From Anarhynchus alexandrinus (lineage: Eukaryota; Chordata; Aves; Charadriiformes; Charadriidae): a stretch of DNA of 64,000 nt. The position numbers and the translations under genes were made by a program. The notes under the pieces were generated by a model. It saw only the letters and a program-made list of their open reading frames with translations, was not told the DNA's origin and made no database searches. Location of the stretch: positions 1,605,284-1,669,283 of the forward strand of contig VUYV01000158.1 of the NCBI GenBank assembly GCA_008711295.1, read 5' to 3'. Below, in pieces: positions 41,341 to 53,122 of this stretch (positions are counted from its first letter, which is position 1; every line of letters begins with the position of its first letter).

Positions 41341-41810
41341 AGAAACTGGAAGTGATCCAGTGGAAGGTTATCAGGAAAGTCAGAAGCCTAGAGGATGCAT
41401 CTTGTAAGGAAAGGTTGGGCTTGGTTAGTCTGATGAAGAGGAGGCTAGGGGGAATCTGATAGCAACTTACAACTACTCAGACAGCAATTACAAAGATGAT
41501 AGAGTCAAATTCTTGGTAGTGTCAGACCATATGACAAAGGGCAATTGCCACAAACTCTGGTTTGGGAGGTTCAGGATGGACATTACAAAAAAACCCACCT
41601 TTACTGAGCTGATAGCGCAGCAGCAAAGTACGTTGTCTAGTGAGGTTGTAGAATTCATGTCCTTGGAGGTTTTCAATATTTAAAAATATTGGACAAAACC
41701 ATAAATGACTTCATGCAGTGTTGGTGATAAATGTGCTTTTAGCGGGAGGTTGAACGAAAGACCTCCAAATGGTGTCTTCTGACCTACACTTCTATGAATC
41801 TGTGGTGATC
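41341..41810 (+). mobile_element. Old, highly diverged CR1-type LINE 3' region, plus strand
   Basis: Recognisable CR1 3' blocks lie in order on the + strand: AGGAGGCTAGGGGGAATCTG, CAATTACAAAGATGATAGAG, GGTTTGGGAGGTTCAGGATG, then CCTTGGAGGTTTTCAA, GCGGGAGGTTGAACGAAAGA and CTTCTATGAATCTGTGG at the 3' end. Stops and indels are frequent and the copy is far more diverged than the minus-strand copies. It therefore belongs to an older CR1 subfamily. The 5' limit is approximate. Confidence 0.8.
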
Positions 41811-44150
41811 TGAAAGCTTCTAGGAGTCCTGCTCTACAGATAAGCAGGATCACAGGCAGGAACAGCTTATTTATCTTTCAGAAAAGGATAAACAATCCCC
41901 ACTTCTCCTCCCAGGACAGCCATGGGGTTTTTTCCCCCTTCTTCCTCAGGTTGAACACTTACCGAATTTCCTCTCTGAGCGAGCTTCAGAGAGGTCTGAG
42001 CTTTGTTCTGGCTTGTGACGGCAACCATTTCACATCTGCAGGTTTCCTGCGAGACAGCATTAAGAATAGTGGTCAGCCTCAGTAAATCACTGTCATAGCC
42101 AGGCAGGCAGCAAAGAGAAGTGAGTAGAGAGCTGAGATCCCCAGCACAAGCCTGCCCTGCTATTCATTGCACTCTTGCAGCAGATGGGCCAGTGTTTCCC
42201 GGCATCTCCCCTTCCAAACGCCCCAGCTCGCGGTGTGGGATTGTTCTTACCTTCTTACCATGTTCTGACCAAGAGGGAAGTTGGAGCCCTGACCTCTGTC
42301 TCTCCTTGTCCTTCTGCAGAAGCACATAGGGTTGTCCCCCAGAATCACGCCTGCCCTTGTGAGTATTTGCAATAATCTCTGCAAAGTTGCCAGAAAACCT
42401 TGCTGCTGCCTGCACTTTACTTCAAACAAATTAAAAGGCTTGCCTTTGATTATTTTTATTTTTTTTTAACCACTCAGCAGCAACAGCAGCACAGTCGGAG
42501 CATGTTAAACAGCTCCACTGAGCACACCAGCTGAGTCACTGCTTTTTGCCACAAAACCCTCACAGCAGAAGCTGGAGAAATCAATAGCACTGTGCAGTTC
42601 AGTGAAAGTGCTGAAGCCGCTCAGGGTTCTTATATAGAAACACACCAAGCGCTCATAGCGGGAAAAGCAAGCTCACCTCATTAACGCTTGAAAAAAGCCT
42701 TTAAGTTTAATTTGCCAGACACACCAAGGTGCAACCAACGTGACGAGGGAAAGTGACGGGTGGAGAAACATAGGAAGGAAATGGAATTGGTGATACCACC
42801 AGAGGGGGAAAAGGTCAGCTTTTGGCATTATCACCGAGCCTTGGAAAACTGTTTATGGCATTCCGTATTGCATCTCAATTCTGAACACACAGCTGGCATA
42901 AATGCACAGATCCTGCACAGAGGCAAAAGAGGAGCTCTTCTTAAATTGTAACGCTTAGCAGGACTACCACAGGATAGCTGAATGCCCTCTCCCCTTGGAA
43001 GTCACCCTGTAAAGCCTGCTGTTTCTGGGAGACTGTGCTTCCATCATCCTCTACGGAAGGGATAACGAGGTGCCCAATCCCATGTGAGTAGGGAAGCCCA
43101 TGCTACTTTCCCCATCTCTGTAGAGACAGCTCTCAGCCTGCGGCATTGCCAGTGGCTAGAGTCAAGACTCAGGATAAAATCCTGTACCAGTCTTCTTACA
43201 CACACACACACACATATACATGTACATGTACACAGTTGCATGTATTCTCCGTTCTACAAGCCTCCTCTAAGACCCTTGCTTGTAAATATTGGCCAGCTGT
43301 GCTGCTCCTCCTTTGAAAACCCTGTGCAACTCTTTGCACATCACAGTGATTTATTGTCTTACTAGCTCGAGCATTTGGAAGACCCACTGAACTTTTCACC
43401 AGGGTAAACATGTATTAAAACATAACACTAACCATTCGCTACGTATTTCTTCCTTCCAGAGGCAAATTTATATGAAAATGGCCGTCTCTAAAATGGGTCT
43501 TTCTATATGCAATTCCCCTCTTTTCTATCTTGTACCAAAGCACCCGCTCTCACTTTTTCCCCTCTTCTCTATTTTAACTTTAATCTGTGACCAAGCAGAG
43601 GCTCCATCCAGGAGTATAAGACTTTCCATGGCCAGTAAGCAGATGTTCTTCATTTGACATCACATCCCAGCACACACTCATCCCTTATCTGCTTGCATCT
43701 TGGGATTTTAATCACAAGATTCTTCTAGTTATCACAATATCTTCTTTATTCAGTTATGCACCTGGTCCATGGAAACTTGATTGCATTCCACAGAGCATTT
43801 GAGCTCTCCGACATTTTAAAGTCTATGATTGCAGCAGCAGCAGTTGTGACCTCCCCTTTGAAAACTTTTAGTGTTGAAGAAAGAAATTGCACACGTGCAG
43901 AAAAACTAGATATACGCAGTCTAAAGAAGTGTAACCAGTTATAGCTGTCCCCAGGTTGAGCTGAAACATCAAGCGTCCTTCCAATAGGCCACTGAAATGG
44001 TGTCACGGCACCCCAGGGGCCACTGCTCTGTCTTTCTTCTCTTTTTGACTTCTCAGTGTAGTTGCTAAGATCTGAGGAATATATGCAATGCATCCTATAT
44101 GCATACGCAGGCCATAATAGTATTGGTTTTATTAGTGTTGAGCTGACCTT
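41811..44150. other. Intergenic DNA with one microsatellite
   Basis: No credible coding sequence. A dinucleotide repeat is listed separately at 43198-43214. Nothing else was recognised. Confidence 0.55.
43198..43214. repeat. (AC)n microsatellite with TACATG tail
   Basis: About eight AC units followed by ATATACATGTACATGTACAC, a short self-complementary stretch. It is a standard polymorphic microsatellite type. Confidence 0.9.
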
Positions 44151-44395
44151 TCATAGAATCATAGTATCATAGAATCACAGAATCATAGAATTGTTGAGGT
44201 TGGAAGGGACCTTTCAGATCGTCAAGTCCAACCATTAACCTACCCTGACAAAACCACTTCTAAACCATGTCCCCAGGTACCACGTCTACCCTTTTTTAAA
44301 CACCTCCAAGGATGGCGAATCCACCACCTCCCTGGGCAGCCTGTTCCAATGTTTGATAACCCTTTCAGTGAAAAAATTTTTCTTAATATCCAATC
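44151..44395 (-). mobile_element. CR1 LINE 3' fragment with expanded terminal octamers, minus strand
   Basis: The 3' end is a run of about five imperfect TCATAGAA/TCACAGAA units (44151-44190), longer than in the other copies. It continues with the CR1 3' region in reverse (GAGGTTGGAAGGGACCTTTC, TCCAACCATTAACC, CCTGGGCAGCCTGTTCCAAT). The match fades after CTTAATATCCAATC. The 'CCATTAACC' segment differs from the 30 and 31 kb copies, suggesting another subfamily. Confidence 0.9.
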
Positions 44396-45592
44396 ATTCG
44401 ATATTCTTGGTTTGAAAGAAAACCATGCTACTTGCCTTATATGACATGTAGACATCCTAAAACCATTCAGCTTCCTTACTGCTTGGTGATATTGAATCCA
44501 TGGTCTGCAAAATAAAACACATCTCAGCTGCTGAGAATTAAGCTGTAAATGGTAAAGAATAGCCTGGTGGATTGATAAGGCGTAGAGTAATGCAGAAGCA
44601 TTCCCAAACCCTCCTCAGATACCTGGATCTGCATGAATTTCCTTAATACCAATCATTGATAACTTTGTTTCCTCTCTGATAGATGGAGATGTTAAAGACC
44701 TGGGGTAAGGTCAACACATATGCAGCAAGACAGGAGAAGTGCAGGCATCCCACCTGGTAAATAAATATTCCTTTAAGGAAAAAGTTTATTTTATCATCTT
44801 TGTTTGGTGCTGCTAACATAGCAAACACATATAACCAAAACACACCTGCAGTTACTGATCACCTTCTCTTCTTTTTAAATCCTTTCTCTACAAAGGAACA
44901 AATAAAACACTCTCCCCATGCAGGAAACACGGTGCACTGAAGATCTCCTGCCTCTCACCTCCAGTAACCTCCTAGCCTAAGGGGAACAGCAAGCACGTCA
45001 CCTCCAGTTTCAAGGCCCAAGACCTGAAATTTTTTCCAAAGCAGGAGACCTTTTTTAAGATTTTAAACTTGCTTCCCACAACTAAGGGAGCCACTTCCCA
45101 GCACGGGATGGGGAGATTTTTCTTCCCCTGCTGCCTGTCTTATTGATGCACAGGGGTGGCTTACTTCTAGCAGCACCGTCAGGGTGGGCACAGCTTGCTG
45201 TGAGACCCAACTGAGAAACTCCCATGAGGCTAACATGTCTGCCATAGGATGACATCCCGTCATAGGCTGCACTTCATCCAATTTCTTTACACTGAACTAC
45301 TTTTCACATTTCCAAGCTAGATTGGACAAAGCTTTAGAGTCTGCACCAGGAGAACCCAGCTTGGTGGGGCTCTCAGGTAGCCAAACCAACCTCGTGAGCC
45401 CTTCCTGTGACATCCTACAGGGAACCGTGGGGAAAAACGCTTAGCAGAAGGTGAGCAGCGCAGTGAAGCTGTGATTCAAGATATCGCTTTAGTGTCCTCT
45501 TCCTGGGCCAAAAGATGATGCCTGGGATGTAATATTAACCCAGTGATTTATCCTACCTGGGGAAAAAAAGACAGCAGGGTGAGGTTCCTCCA
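44396..45592. other. Intergenic DNA, nothing recognised
   Basis: A short spacer between two CR1 fragments with no coding potential or repeat that I can name. Confidence 0.55.
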
Positions 45593-45678
45593 TCACACAG
45601 AATCACAGAATGGTCAGGGTTAGAAGGGACCTCTGGAGATCATCTAGTCCAACCCTCCTGCCTGAGCAGGGTCACCTG
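45593..45678 (-). mobile_element. Short CR1 LINE 3' tail, minus strand
   Basis: TCACACAGAATCACAGAATG and then TTAGAAGGGACCTCTGGAGA, TCTAGTCCAACCCTCCTGCC and GAGCAGGGTCACCT match the last ~85 bases of a CR1 subfamily in reverse orientation. The element is severely 5'-truncated. Confidence 0.88.
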
Positions 45679-48507
45679 CTCATTAAATATGTTGAATATG
45701 AAACCATAATGGCTAATGTTCTCAGAGCATTAGCACAATGGGGTAGTGAGTCCTTCACAATTCACTTTGTAAAGTCAGCTGTTCCGAGGTAATCATCCTT
45801 CACTGTGTATTTTCTCCTTACGCTCTTCTATCCTGCAGAGGGAAGAGCGCAGCTCTTATTCTTCCCTGCAATTTTCCTAGCTATTTCTTCATTTTTGCTT
45901 TAAAAGCACTCCCAAGTTCTTCTTCCCCTGCCCTCTACATACTTTCTCAGGCTTCCTTTTTACAGACAAGAAAAGCAAGCTTCCAGTACAAAGGAGGTTT
46001 GTTGTTTGCTATTTTTTTAATGGCAAACCTCTCTGTGTATGGGCAAGGCATCTGATGGTCCTGTCAGCTTTCAAAGCTACTCACAGGTAGCAAGTACTGT
46101 GAGTTTTTGCAGATCCACCTTTCTGCTGATTGACTGAACAGAGTTTCTTCTCTATTATTGTTCATTTGGCTTTGGAGAATCATCTTCAGGAGGGTTCTGC
46201 ACTCTCCCTCTGAGCCTCTATATTGTAAACCTCCAAATGCATAGTGTACACCTCTTAGAGGCTCAATGCCATTTGTTAGTACTACAGGAGCTCCAAAGCA
46301 CCGCGATGAGGCTCTAGACCCACTTTGGCAGTCACTCTTCACATACGGTACCAAGACTGGCTGCAGACTTAAGAGATACAAGCAGGTAAAACACAGCACA
46401 CAGCACAGGATAACGGTGAAACAACCACGACTATTTTGTAGGTGCCAATTCTGTCCCCATCAGCAATCCTGCACGGGGGATCAAGGCTTCTGTGAACTCA
46501 CTCATCCCTGTCTCCATACTGCCAGCATCACGTAGGTGTCCACAGAATCGCACACGCGTAAGCACACAGGCTTGCAGAGCATCTTAGGCTTTGGGATGAT
46601 GGTTTTCACTAGCTTTCCTAGCAAAGGCCAGATATAGTCATTTGCACCGTGGTGAAAGTCTAAGGATTAAAAGCTTCTGACTGAACAGTGAAGATTTCCC
46701 TGAAGAGAGGGATTGCCAGTCTCACAGCACTGGTTGTGGACAAAAGCAGAGCAAGTACGTTATTTGGACATTTGTCCTCACTAGTTCTTTTTTCAAAGGA
46801 GACTTTTAGCTATCAACCTACATATTTTTTTTTTTTTTAATCTATTCATAGAATGCTATCTACTGATTTTTTTCCACATTGAATCTATTCTTTTGGTGGA
46901 AAGGTTCTCTGGCTGTCATGCCCTTCCTCCCAAGTGAGGTCAGGTCTTGGTGGAAAGCTGGAGGTCCTGCCAGTGGAAGAGGAGATGGCTCTGTCCATAC
47001 AGTCAGTCCAGGACTCCTCTGCTGAACCTGCCCCAAATGTGAAATCTCCCCATCTATGCATGCGTGTCCTCCACTAACAATCAGGCCAACCCATTTTCCA
47101 CAGACTGAGTAATACTTCTCACAAAACAGTGATCTCAGCTGGTATCAAATTAATTTGATTCAGAAACTTGGTAGGAAACTTTGCAGGGCAGTTACCAGAC
47201 TCTAAACTGTTCTGTACTCTAATGAGTGGGATTGTCACTGAGGTGTTTTGGTATTTGTATTTTGTTTGGTATTTTGTTTGTATATGTGCCAACACTATGA
47301 AAATGTACTGTGTACATTAGGCTCCCTGAATTGCATCTGTGCTATTGATATGAGAATGTGACCACTGTGCCTTCACGAGTTTTCTCCAACAATACTGGAG
47401 TATCACTTTTCAGTAAAATGGTAAAGGATTGAACTGAGCTTGGGTTGGGAAAAATCAATTTAAATAAACCCAAAATGAGCTCTTTCTTGTTCCTCAGTGA
47501 AATAAATTTTAATTTCAGAACTGATGAAATATTCTATTAAAATAAAAAAAAAAAATTAATTGTGGAGGGACAATTTAAGTTGGTTTTTTAGTGAATAAAA
47601 TATTCAGCAAACCAAACATCATCTTTCCAAAAATCACTTAAAAACAGAGTATACAGAAATGCTGATAGGAACATCTACATTAAATGTGCTTGTGACTGCA
47701 GTATTTCTATAGGTCAGTATCTCAGTAGGGAAGAGAACAACCAAACAATAACAGTATAAAACTAAACTGTCAAAGAGTAGAGATTTTCGGTTTCACCATC
47801 ATTTATTTTCCCAGAAAATTGCTTTAAAAATAGAAAGATTCTGAAAACTGAAAGTGTATTCATTATGAAATGATTTTACATTAACTTGATAAATAAAATA
47901 AGGGTATGAAGATTTTTCTGCCCTTTGAGGGATGCACTCTTTACTGAGTTTAAAATGATAATAAACCATTGAGAGCCTACTGAGCTAGGTAATGAATGTA
48001 ACACAGCAATTTAAGAGTTCATTTCTGAGGCTCTATAATAGTTTCCAGAGTTTTTTTATCTTAGTGGGGTTTTTATGGTTGTGCAATTGTAGTAATTGAA
48101 AGTAGATTATAAAAATGATTCTCCTCCAGACCTTTCCGGAGGAAAAAAAGAGATGAAATCTGAACGATGTTTCACCTGGGAAAATATGGAAATATAATTT
48201 TCATATAACATAATGGTTAGAATGCCTGTACCTGCAATCTCATTATTATGGGGAATATGCACAAAATTTAAATTAAATTGGGCACGCTCTCCTGATTCTT
48301 CCCCTGTGCCCACCAGCATAGGCAGTGCAGAGAAAGGTATATCTGGCATGCGTGTGAGCAGAGATTGGTCTTCACCATCACAGGTTCACCAGCGGTATGA
48401 AGTATTAATGTCCCCTTGAGCAGCATCCGCCCCACTCCACAGGACAGGAGAAGCTGTGCTGGTGTCAAGACCTCTCCCAGGCTATGGCCAGGTCTAGCCT
48501 AGTCTTT

Positions 48508-48533
48508 GCAATGGGAATATGCAATGGGAATAT
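48508..48533. repeat. 13-bp tandem duplication
   Basis: GCAATGGGAATAT is repeated exactly at 48508 and 48521. Confidence 0.9.
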
Positions 48534-49734
48534 ATGGGGATGGGCACTCATGTACTAAATGGTGAATAAAGTGCAGAAGATTTTCTTTTCATGCTGAAGA
48601 CAGACAGAGAGGAAACAGTTATAATGAAGGGGACTAAAGAGTGTAAATAACAAATTTTACAAGATGAGAAGATGATACGAGAAGGGTAGGGAAGGGCAGG
48701 GCAGCTCATGTGCAACAGAGGTGATTTTCAGGGTCCTGCTATTGATTGGAGAAAGATGGCAACACCAGAGGGAGAAGGTGCATCTCTCTTGTTTCCAGCT
48801 CTGACCGGAGCCCCTGGACTTTGAAGAAAATGGGGGCTCAGAGCCTGAGAGTGTAAATTTGTCAAGATGAGAAAAAAAAATGGATTTTGGCAGAGGAAGT
48901 TGAGATACTGTCTCGAGCAGGATGATATGTAGCAAGTGAGAGAAGGCAGACTCAGCATCCTCACAGGCACAAGAGGTGAGAATTATGAGGAAAAACTGGA
49001 ATGTGATGGAAATGAAGGCTTAAATAGTATAAAAGCTTGAGGAAAAAGAAACATCTGACTGGTGAGAGGTAGCCACAATACTTAAGTCAGAAGGGCTGAA
49101 AGAGAGAGAGCTTGTACTTCAGTGATGTTACCCACCTGTGGCAGGAGGGCAGCACATGAGCCAGAAAGGCAAGGATGCTGCAGGTGAAATAGCTTCAGGA
49201 GAATGGGATGGCAAAGTGGGAAATCAAAAAAAGCCCACATTTCTTACTTGAGAATTTGTTTAGGTGCTCCAAGCCCTTCTCCTTTTCAGCTATGCTGGAG
49301 AAGGAATTATACGCTGGCACGTCTTGGAAATGCACAGTGGCATTAATGAGAAAAGCCTGTGTGATCTCGTGTGCTGTGTCCTACGAACATGCAGGAGCCT
49401 CATTCCAAGCCCAGTATCTTGGCAGTCTCCGAAACAACACACAGAAAATACATTAAACCCAACTAGATTATAATGCTGTGTAAGCATTCACCAAATTTCA
49501 TTCACATTCTGTAACTAAAAATCCCGTTATCTGAGCCAGAGTGACCTCTGAAATCGAGGAGCCAAGGATATTGATAGACTTAGAGAAAAAAAACTCTGTG
49601 ATGCTACATATGCATGAAAGGACTTTGGTTGTATCAGCATTGTTAGCTGGGATAATGGGCTCTCGTGGCACAACAGAGCAGGGGTCACCTTGCCGAGAGC
49701 GGGATGGGGACGGAGCAGCCATCTGCACAGTCCT

Positions 49735-49880
49735 GATTCTCTTCACGATAATCAGCCCATTTTTCAAAACATACTTTGCATGCAAACGCGTGTGCTTAGC
49801 ATTTATATTAGCGACATATGTGGCATTGTTTGAGCCGCGTGCTCATTAGCACATCGATGTGACGTGCCACCTGAACAGAA
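49735..49880. promoter_or_regulatory. Candidate regulatory block with palindromic POU-type site
   Basis: TTTGCATGCAAA (49775-49786) is a perfect palindrome made of two back-to-back ATGCAAA octamer cores. Within the next 90 bases follow AAACGCGTGTGC, GTGCTCATTAGCAC (5-bp stems), ACATCGATGT and a CRE-like TGACGTG. Such density of self-complementary sites with CpGs preserved is unusual for the neighbourhood. The enhancer role is inferred. Confidence 0.3.
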
Positions 49881-51659
49881 TGAAGCTTGCAGGACAGAGA
49901 TTGAAAGGTACGTGGAACTGGCTGAGGGCAGAGTAGAATGTGGCAAACAGTAATACTATATCTAGCATCAGGGAGAGTCATACTTTTTATTTACCATGCA
50001 TTGTCATCGATGGATCTAATAACCTCACCTTTGAAGGCGTACAGAGAACAGTCATGATCTAAAATGTAGCTTTCATCAGAGCTCTGAGGACCAGCCCACA
50101 GCTGCCTAAAGGCAATGGCCGTAAGCACAAACAGAGAGAGTCTAGATTAGGCTTAGATGCATCAAAAAATGAAATCAAGGCAAGAGAGGGAAAAAGAAGA
50201 CAGCCGAATTCATGGAGCAGCACCGACATTTACATGTGATTAAAAGGTGGGAGAGGTACTATAAAAAATGCAACTACTTTTATAGACAATGATTATTAAA
50301 ATGTCCAAGAGAACAGGCTGCATCTATAGTACTGGCATCTGTGATTGAAAATCATGAAGGATCAGTATGGATTTTGCTAACCAGACTGAAACTGATCTCA
50401 GGCAGGGACAAGAAGGGAGAAAGAAAAATTTAAACGATATGAGTTATAGAAAAGAAACAAGTTCAGAGCTTTGATGTGAAGAGAAAGAAGAAAAATCAGC
50501 AGTTAGCTGTAGCATATGAGCTGGCAGCTACCTCTGGGCTAAGGCAAATGAAGCTTACTGATCAGTGAATAACTTGCACTAAGACTGAAGGAAAGTAAAC
50601 TGCGTGGATGACATCCCTAGCACCATATAGCACTTAATTGCACTAGGAAGTCTGGATATGTAGAGAATCCTCATCTGTATCTACATCAGAATAAATAACG
50701 CAACCGAAGGGAGACTGATTTCTTGCAGTGACTTTCTTTCCATTTGAGGGCCCTGAGCAGGGAGCGGAGGGTGATTTAAGTACTTAGATGCGTGCACAAA
50801 CCACCAAGAAAGGAGAAAAACAGTGCCAGGACTGATGATGTTGGTTGCTGGAGCAGTGGGCTGCTTTTTGTGCTGAAAGCCTGGCTGGAATTCATCTGCT
50901 TTGTTTAATCAGAGCATAATAGAGGGACTTTGATGAGATATTAAAAGGGGGAAAAAGGAATTCTACTCAAACTAATGTGACATAACCCAACATAAGGCAG
51001 AGCTTTGAGGCAGATCTGCTTATACCTTTTCCTTCTGGTGAGCTTGTGAAAACTGTTTCAATCTCTACAGCTCCATTTCACTAAAAGACAAGATAAAGTT
51101 CAGCCAAGGAAACCCAAATCAACTGCACCTCAAACAGATTAAACCCAAAAAGTCTTGTAAACAAATTTTTTTCTCCCCACATCCCCAACCCCTTGTTCTT
51201 CAGGGTAGGTTCTTTCCCTCAGTCTTGCTCGCAGGCCAGCAACTTTTACTGGCTTTCTAATTGCAAGAAACTTTGTAGAGTGTCTCTCCCTGGGAGAACC
51301 TCTTTCTTTCCATCTCCTCTGAGTTCTGACTGCATTTCTACCCTCCCTGCCCTGCTCATGAGCCTCCACAGCAGGCTCCCCGCTGCAGCATCTGCCCCTG
51401 AGCAGCCCAACTCGGGCTCCACAAACAGCCTCCCCTGCTGCCATCTCCCCCTCCCTGCCAGGGCTCTGACTGCCTCAAGCGCAGCAGCCCAGACTCATCT
51501 TGTAGCAAAATATATCACATCTGCAGCATAAATGGTGAACACACAAGTAAAACCCATCACCCCCTTGCCACATTTCGATTGATCTAGGAAGTTAATCCAA
51601 CACAGAAACTCGATATCAGGAGCGTAATCAAGATGAGTCCCCTTCTGCTGCAAAGCACT

Positions 51660-51720
51660 GCATCATATGGTATAATATAATAAAGAATAGTATATGTAAT
51701 ATAATATATCATGTTATATT
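51660..51720. repeat. AT-rich low-complexity tract
   Basis: Imperfect ATAATATA/TATATG units with almost no G or C over about 60 bases. Confidence 0.75.
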
Positions 51721-52666
51721 GGATGCCTCATTCTGAGAACAACAGTAATTGAAGAACAGGTAAAATTATACCCCAACACACGTGCACATGGCAATGGGGC
51801 AGAACCAGAGGAACAGCACTGCCAGAGAGTGGTAATGGAAGTGTAGTGCTTGCCTTGTGAAGACACTAACCTTGACAGTATTAATAAATGAGACTAATGC
51901 AACATGGAATAATACAGGGTGGATATAAACATGAAAAACAGTAGTGAGAATAGATGGCAATCAATCCACATGAGGGGGGACAAACAAAAAAATCAGTCGG
52001 GATACTGAACTGTGGCTACAACTGAGCTGGTTTCCGAGCATAGCTAAAGCTGTGCTGATAACTACCTGGTACCTGAACACAATGGGAAAACCAAATTGGC
52101 ATCGGCTCGTTCCTCCTCATCCAGTGAAACACACTGTTCGTTACTTCAGGCATACATGCGTGTGTACATAAACACATACACAAAAGTTATGGTTATTTTG
52201 ATTTAGTCACCTCCTTTTTTTTGCTTGTTTTGTTTTTCATTTTCCTGCATGTGGTTCTTCTGCGTGATGCTAGCACCCCACCCGGGCTGTAATTCCAACT
52301 TAACGGCAATCACCACAGGTGTTCGGTGACATTTATGCACATTTTGCGTACATCCACGTTGCTTTGCAGTTGCGTGGATCGCTACATCATCTCACAGTTG
52401 CAAGCTGCCTTTGGAAAGGTGGGAACCCACGAAGTCTGATTGAGTTTGATATTGTTATTATCTTGGCTGTACAGTCGGCATATCACAATACCGCTGAATT
52501 TTAGTGCAATATGGAAATGAAAGTACACCATAATAATCTAGCCATCTTACATCCCACTGTGACTTATTTAGTCTTTCCTTGCTTTACTCACAAAATCTTT
52601 CAGTTTCATGATTAGCTCTTTTTCCATAACATTTAATCAAATTTCACTTTATTTTTCATTTTGTAG

Positions 52667-52820
52667 GTCTCATATGGGTGTCGTTGAAACTGAAACCAAT
52701 TAAGAAACATCTGCAGACAACAGAATGCTGTCGAGTGTGAACAATGAAATTTCTTCTAAGAGAAGAGAGCAAGCAGAGCACACTGTCAACAAGTCTGGGA
52801 AAGCTTTGTCCAAGGAAAAG
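52667..52820 (+). other. Exon-like segment with splice signals, start of a 49-codon ORF
   Basis: An acceptor-like tract TTTATTTTTCATTTTGTAG ends at 52666, and a strong donor AAAAG/GTACGT follows 52820. Inside, an ATG at 52725 with A at -3 opens 32 codons in phase 0 up to the donor (MLSSVNNEISSKRREQ... to SKEK). An in-frame TAA at 52701-52703 fixes the start. No family is recognised. It could be an exon of an unannotated lncRNA or small-protein transcript, or a chance arrangement of good splice signals. Confidence 0.3.
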
Positions 52821-53068
52821 GTACGTTTATGTCTTCACTGGAGCTTCCAGTGTGTTGGAACCTGGCTCTGAAGAGCACTGTAAACCAAGACAGAGCTGAC
52901 CCGGCCTTTGCAATCAGCAATACCAATTAAGTTTAGCCCACCGCCAGTCAGCCTGGTTTAGGTATACTGTACTTCAATGATATAGGAACATAAAGCAATG
53001 CTTGCTTGCTTGTGAAGAAGATATTTTAGTTTAAACTACTATTTTTTCTTCTTTTTTTAATTCTCAAG

Positions 53069-53122
53069 ATCTCACCAGAGAGCATCGTAAAGGTTATATG
53101 GAGACATTTTCCCTATCTCTAA
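53069..53122 (+). other. Possible second exon of the 49-codon ORF
   Basis: A long pyrimidine tract (TTTTTTCTTCTTTTTTTAATTCTCAAG) ends at 53068. Joining 52820 to 53069 removes a 248-base GT-AG intron and keeps the frame open for 17 more codons (ISPESIVKVIWRHFPYL) to TAA 53120-53122. The 3' boundary of the exon is unknown. Support comes from splice signals and frame only. Confidence 0.25.

Larger units (their letters stand above)
45679..52666. other. Intergenic DNA with possible regulatory block
   Basis: No gene recognised. It includes a T-run at 46827-46838, a 13-bp tandem duplication (48508), a palindrome-rich block at about 49735-49880 and a nearly pure AT stretch at about 51660-51720. A C-rich patch at 51290-51480 keeps frames open by composition only. 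Confidence 0.55.

Noticed and set aside
51139..51531. C-rich region with opposing ORFs of about 100 codons
   Set aside because: Low-complexity proline/serine/alanine composition in several frames. No protein match known to me.
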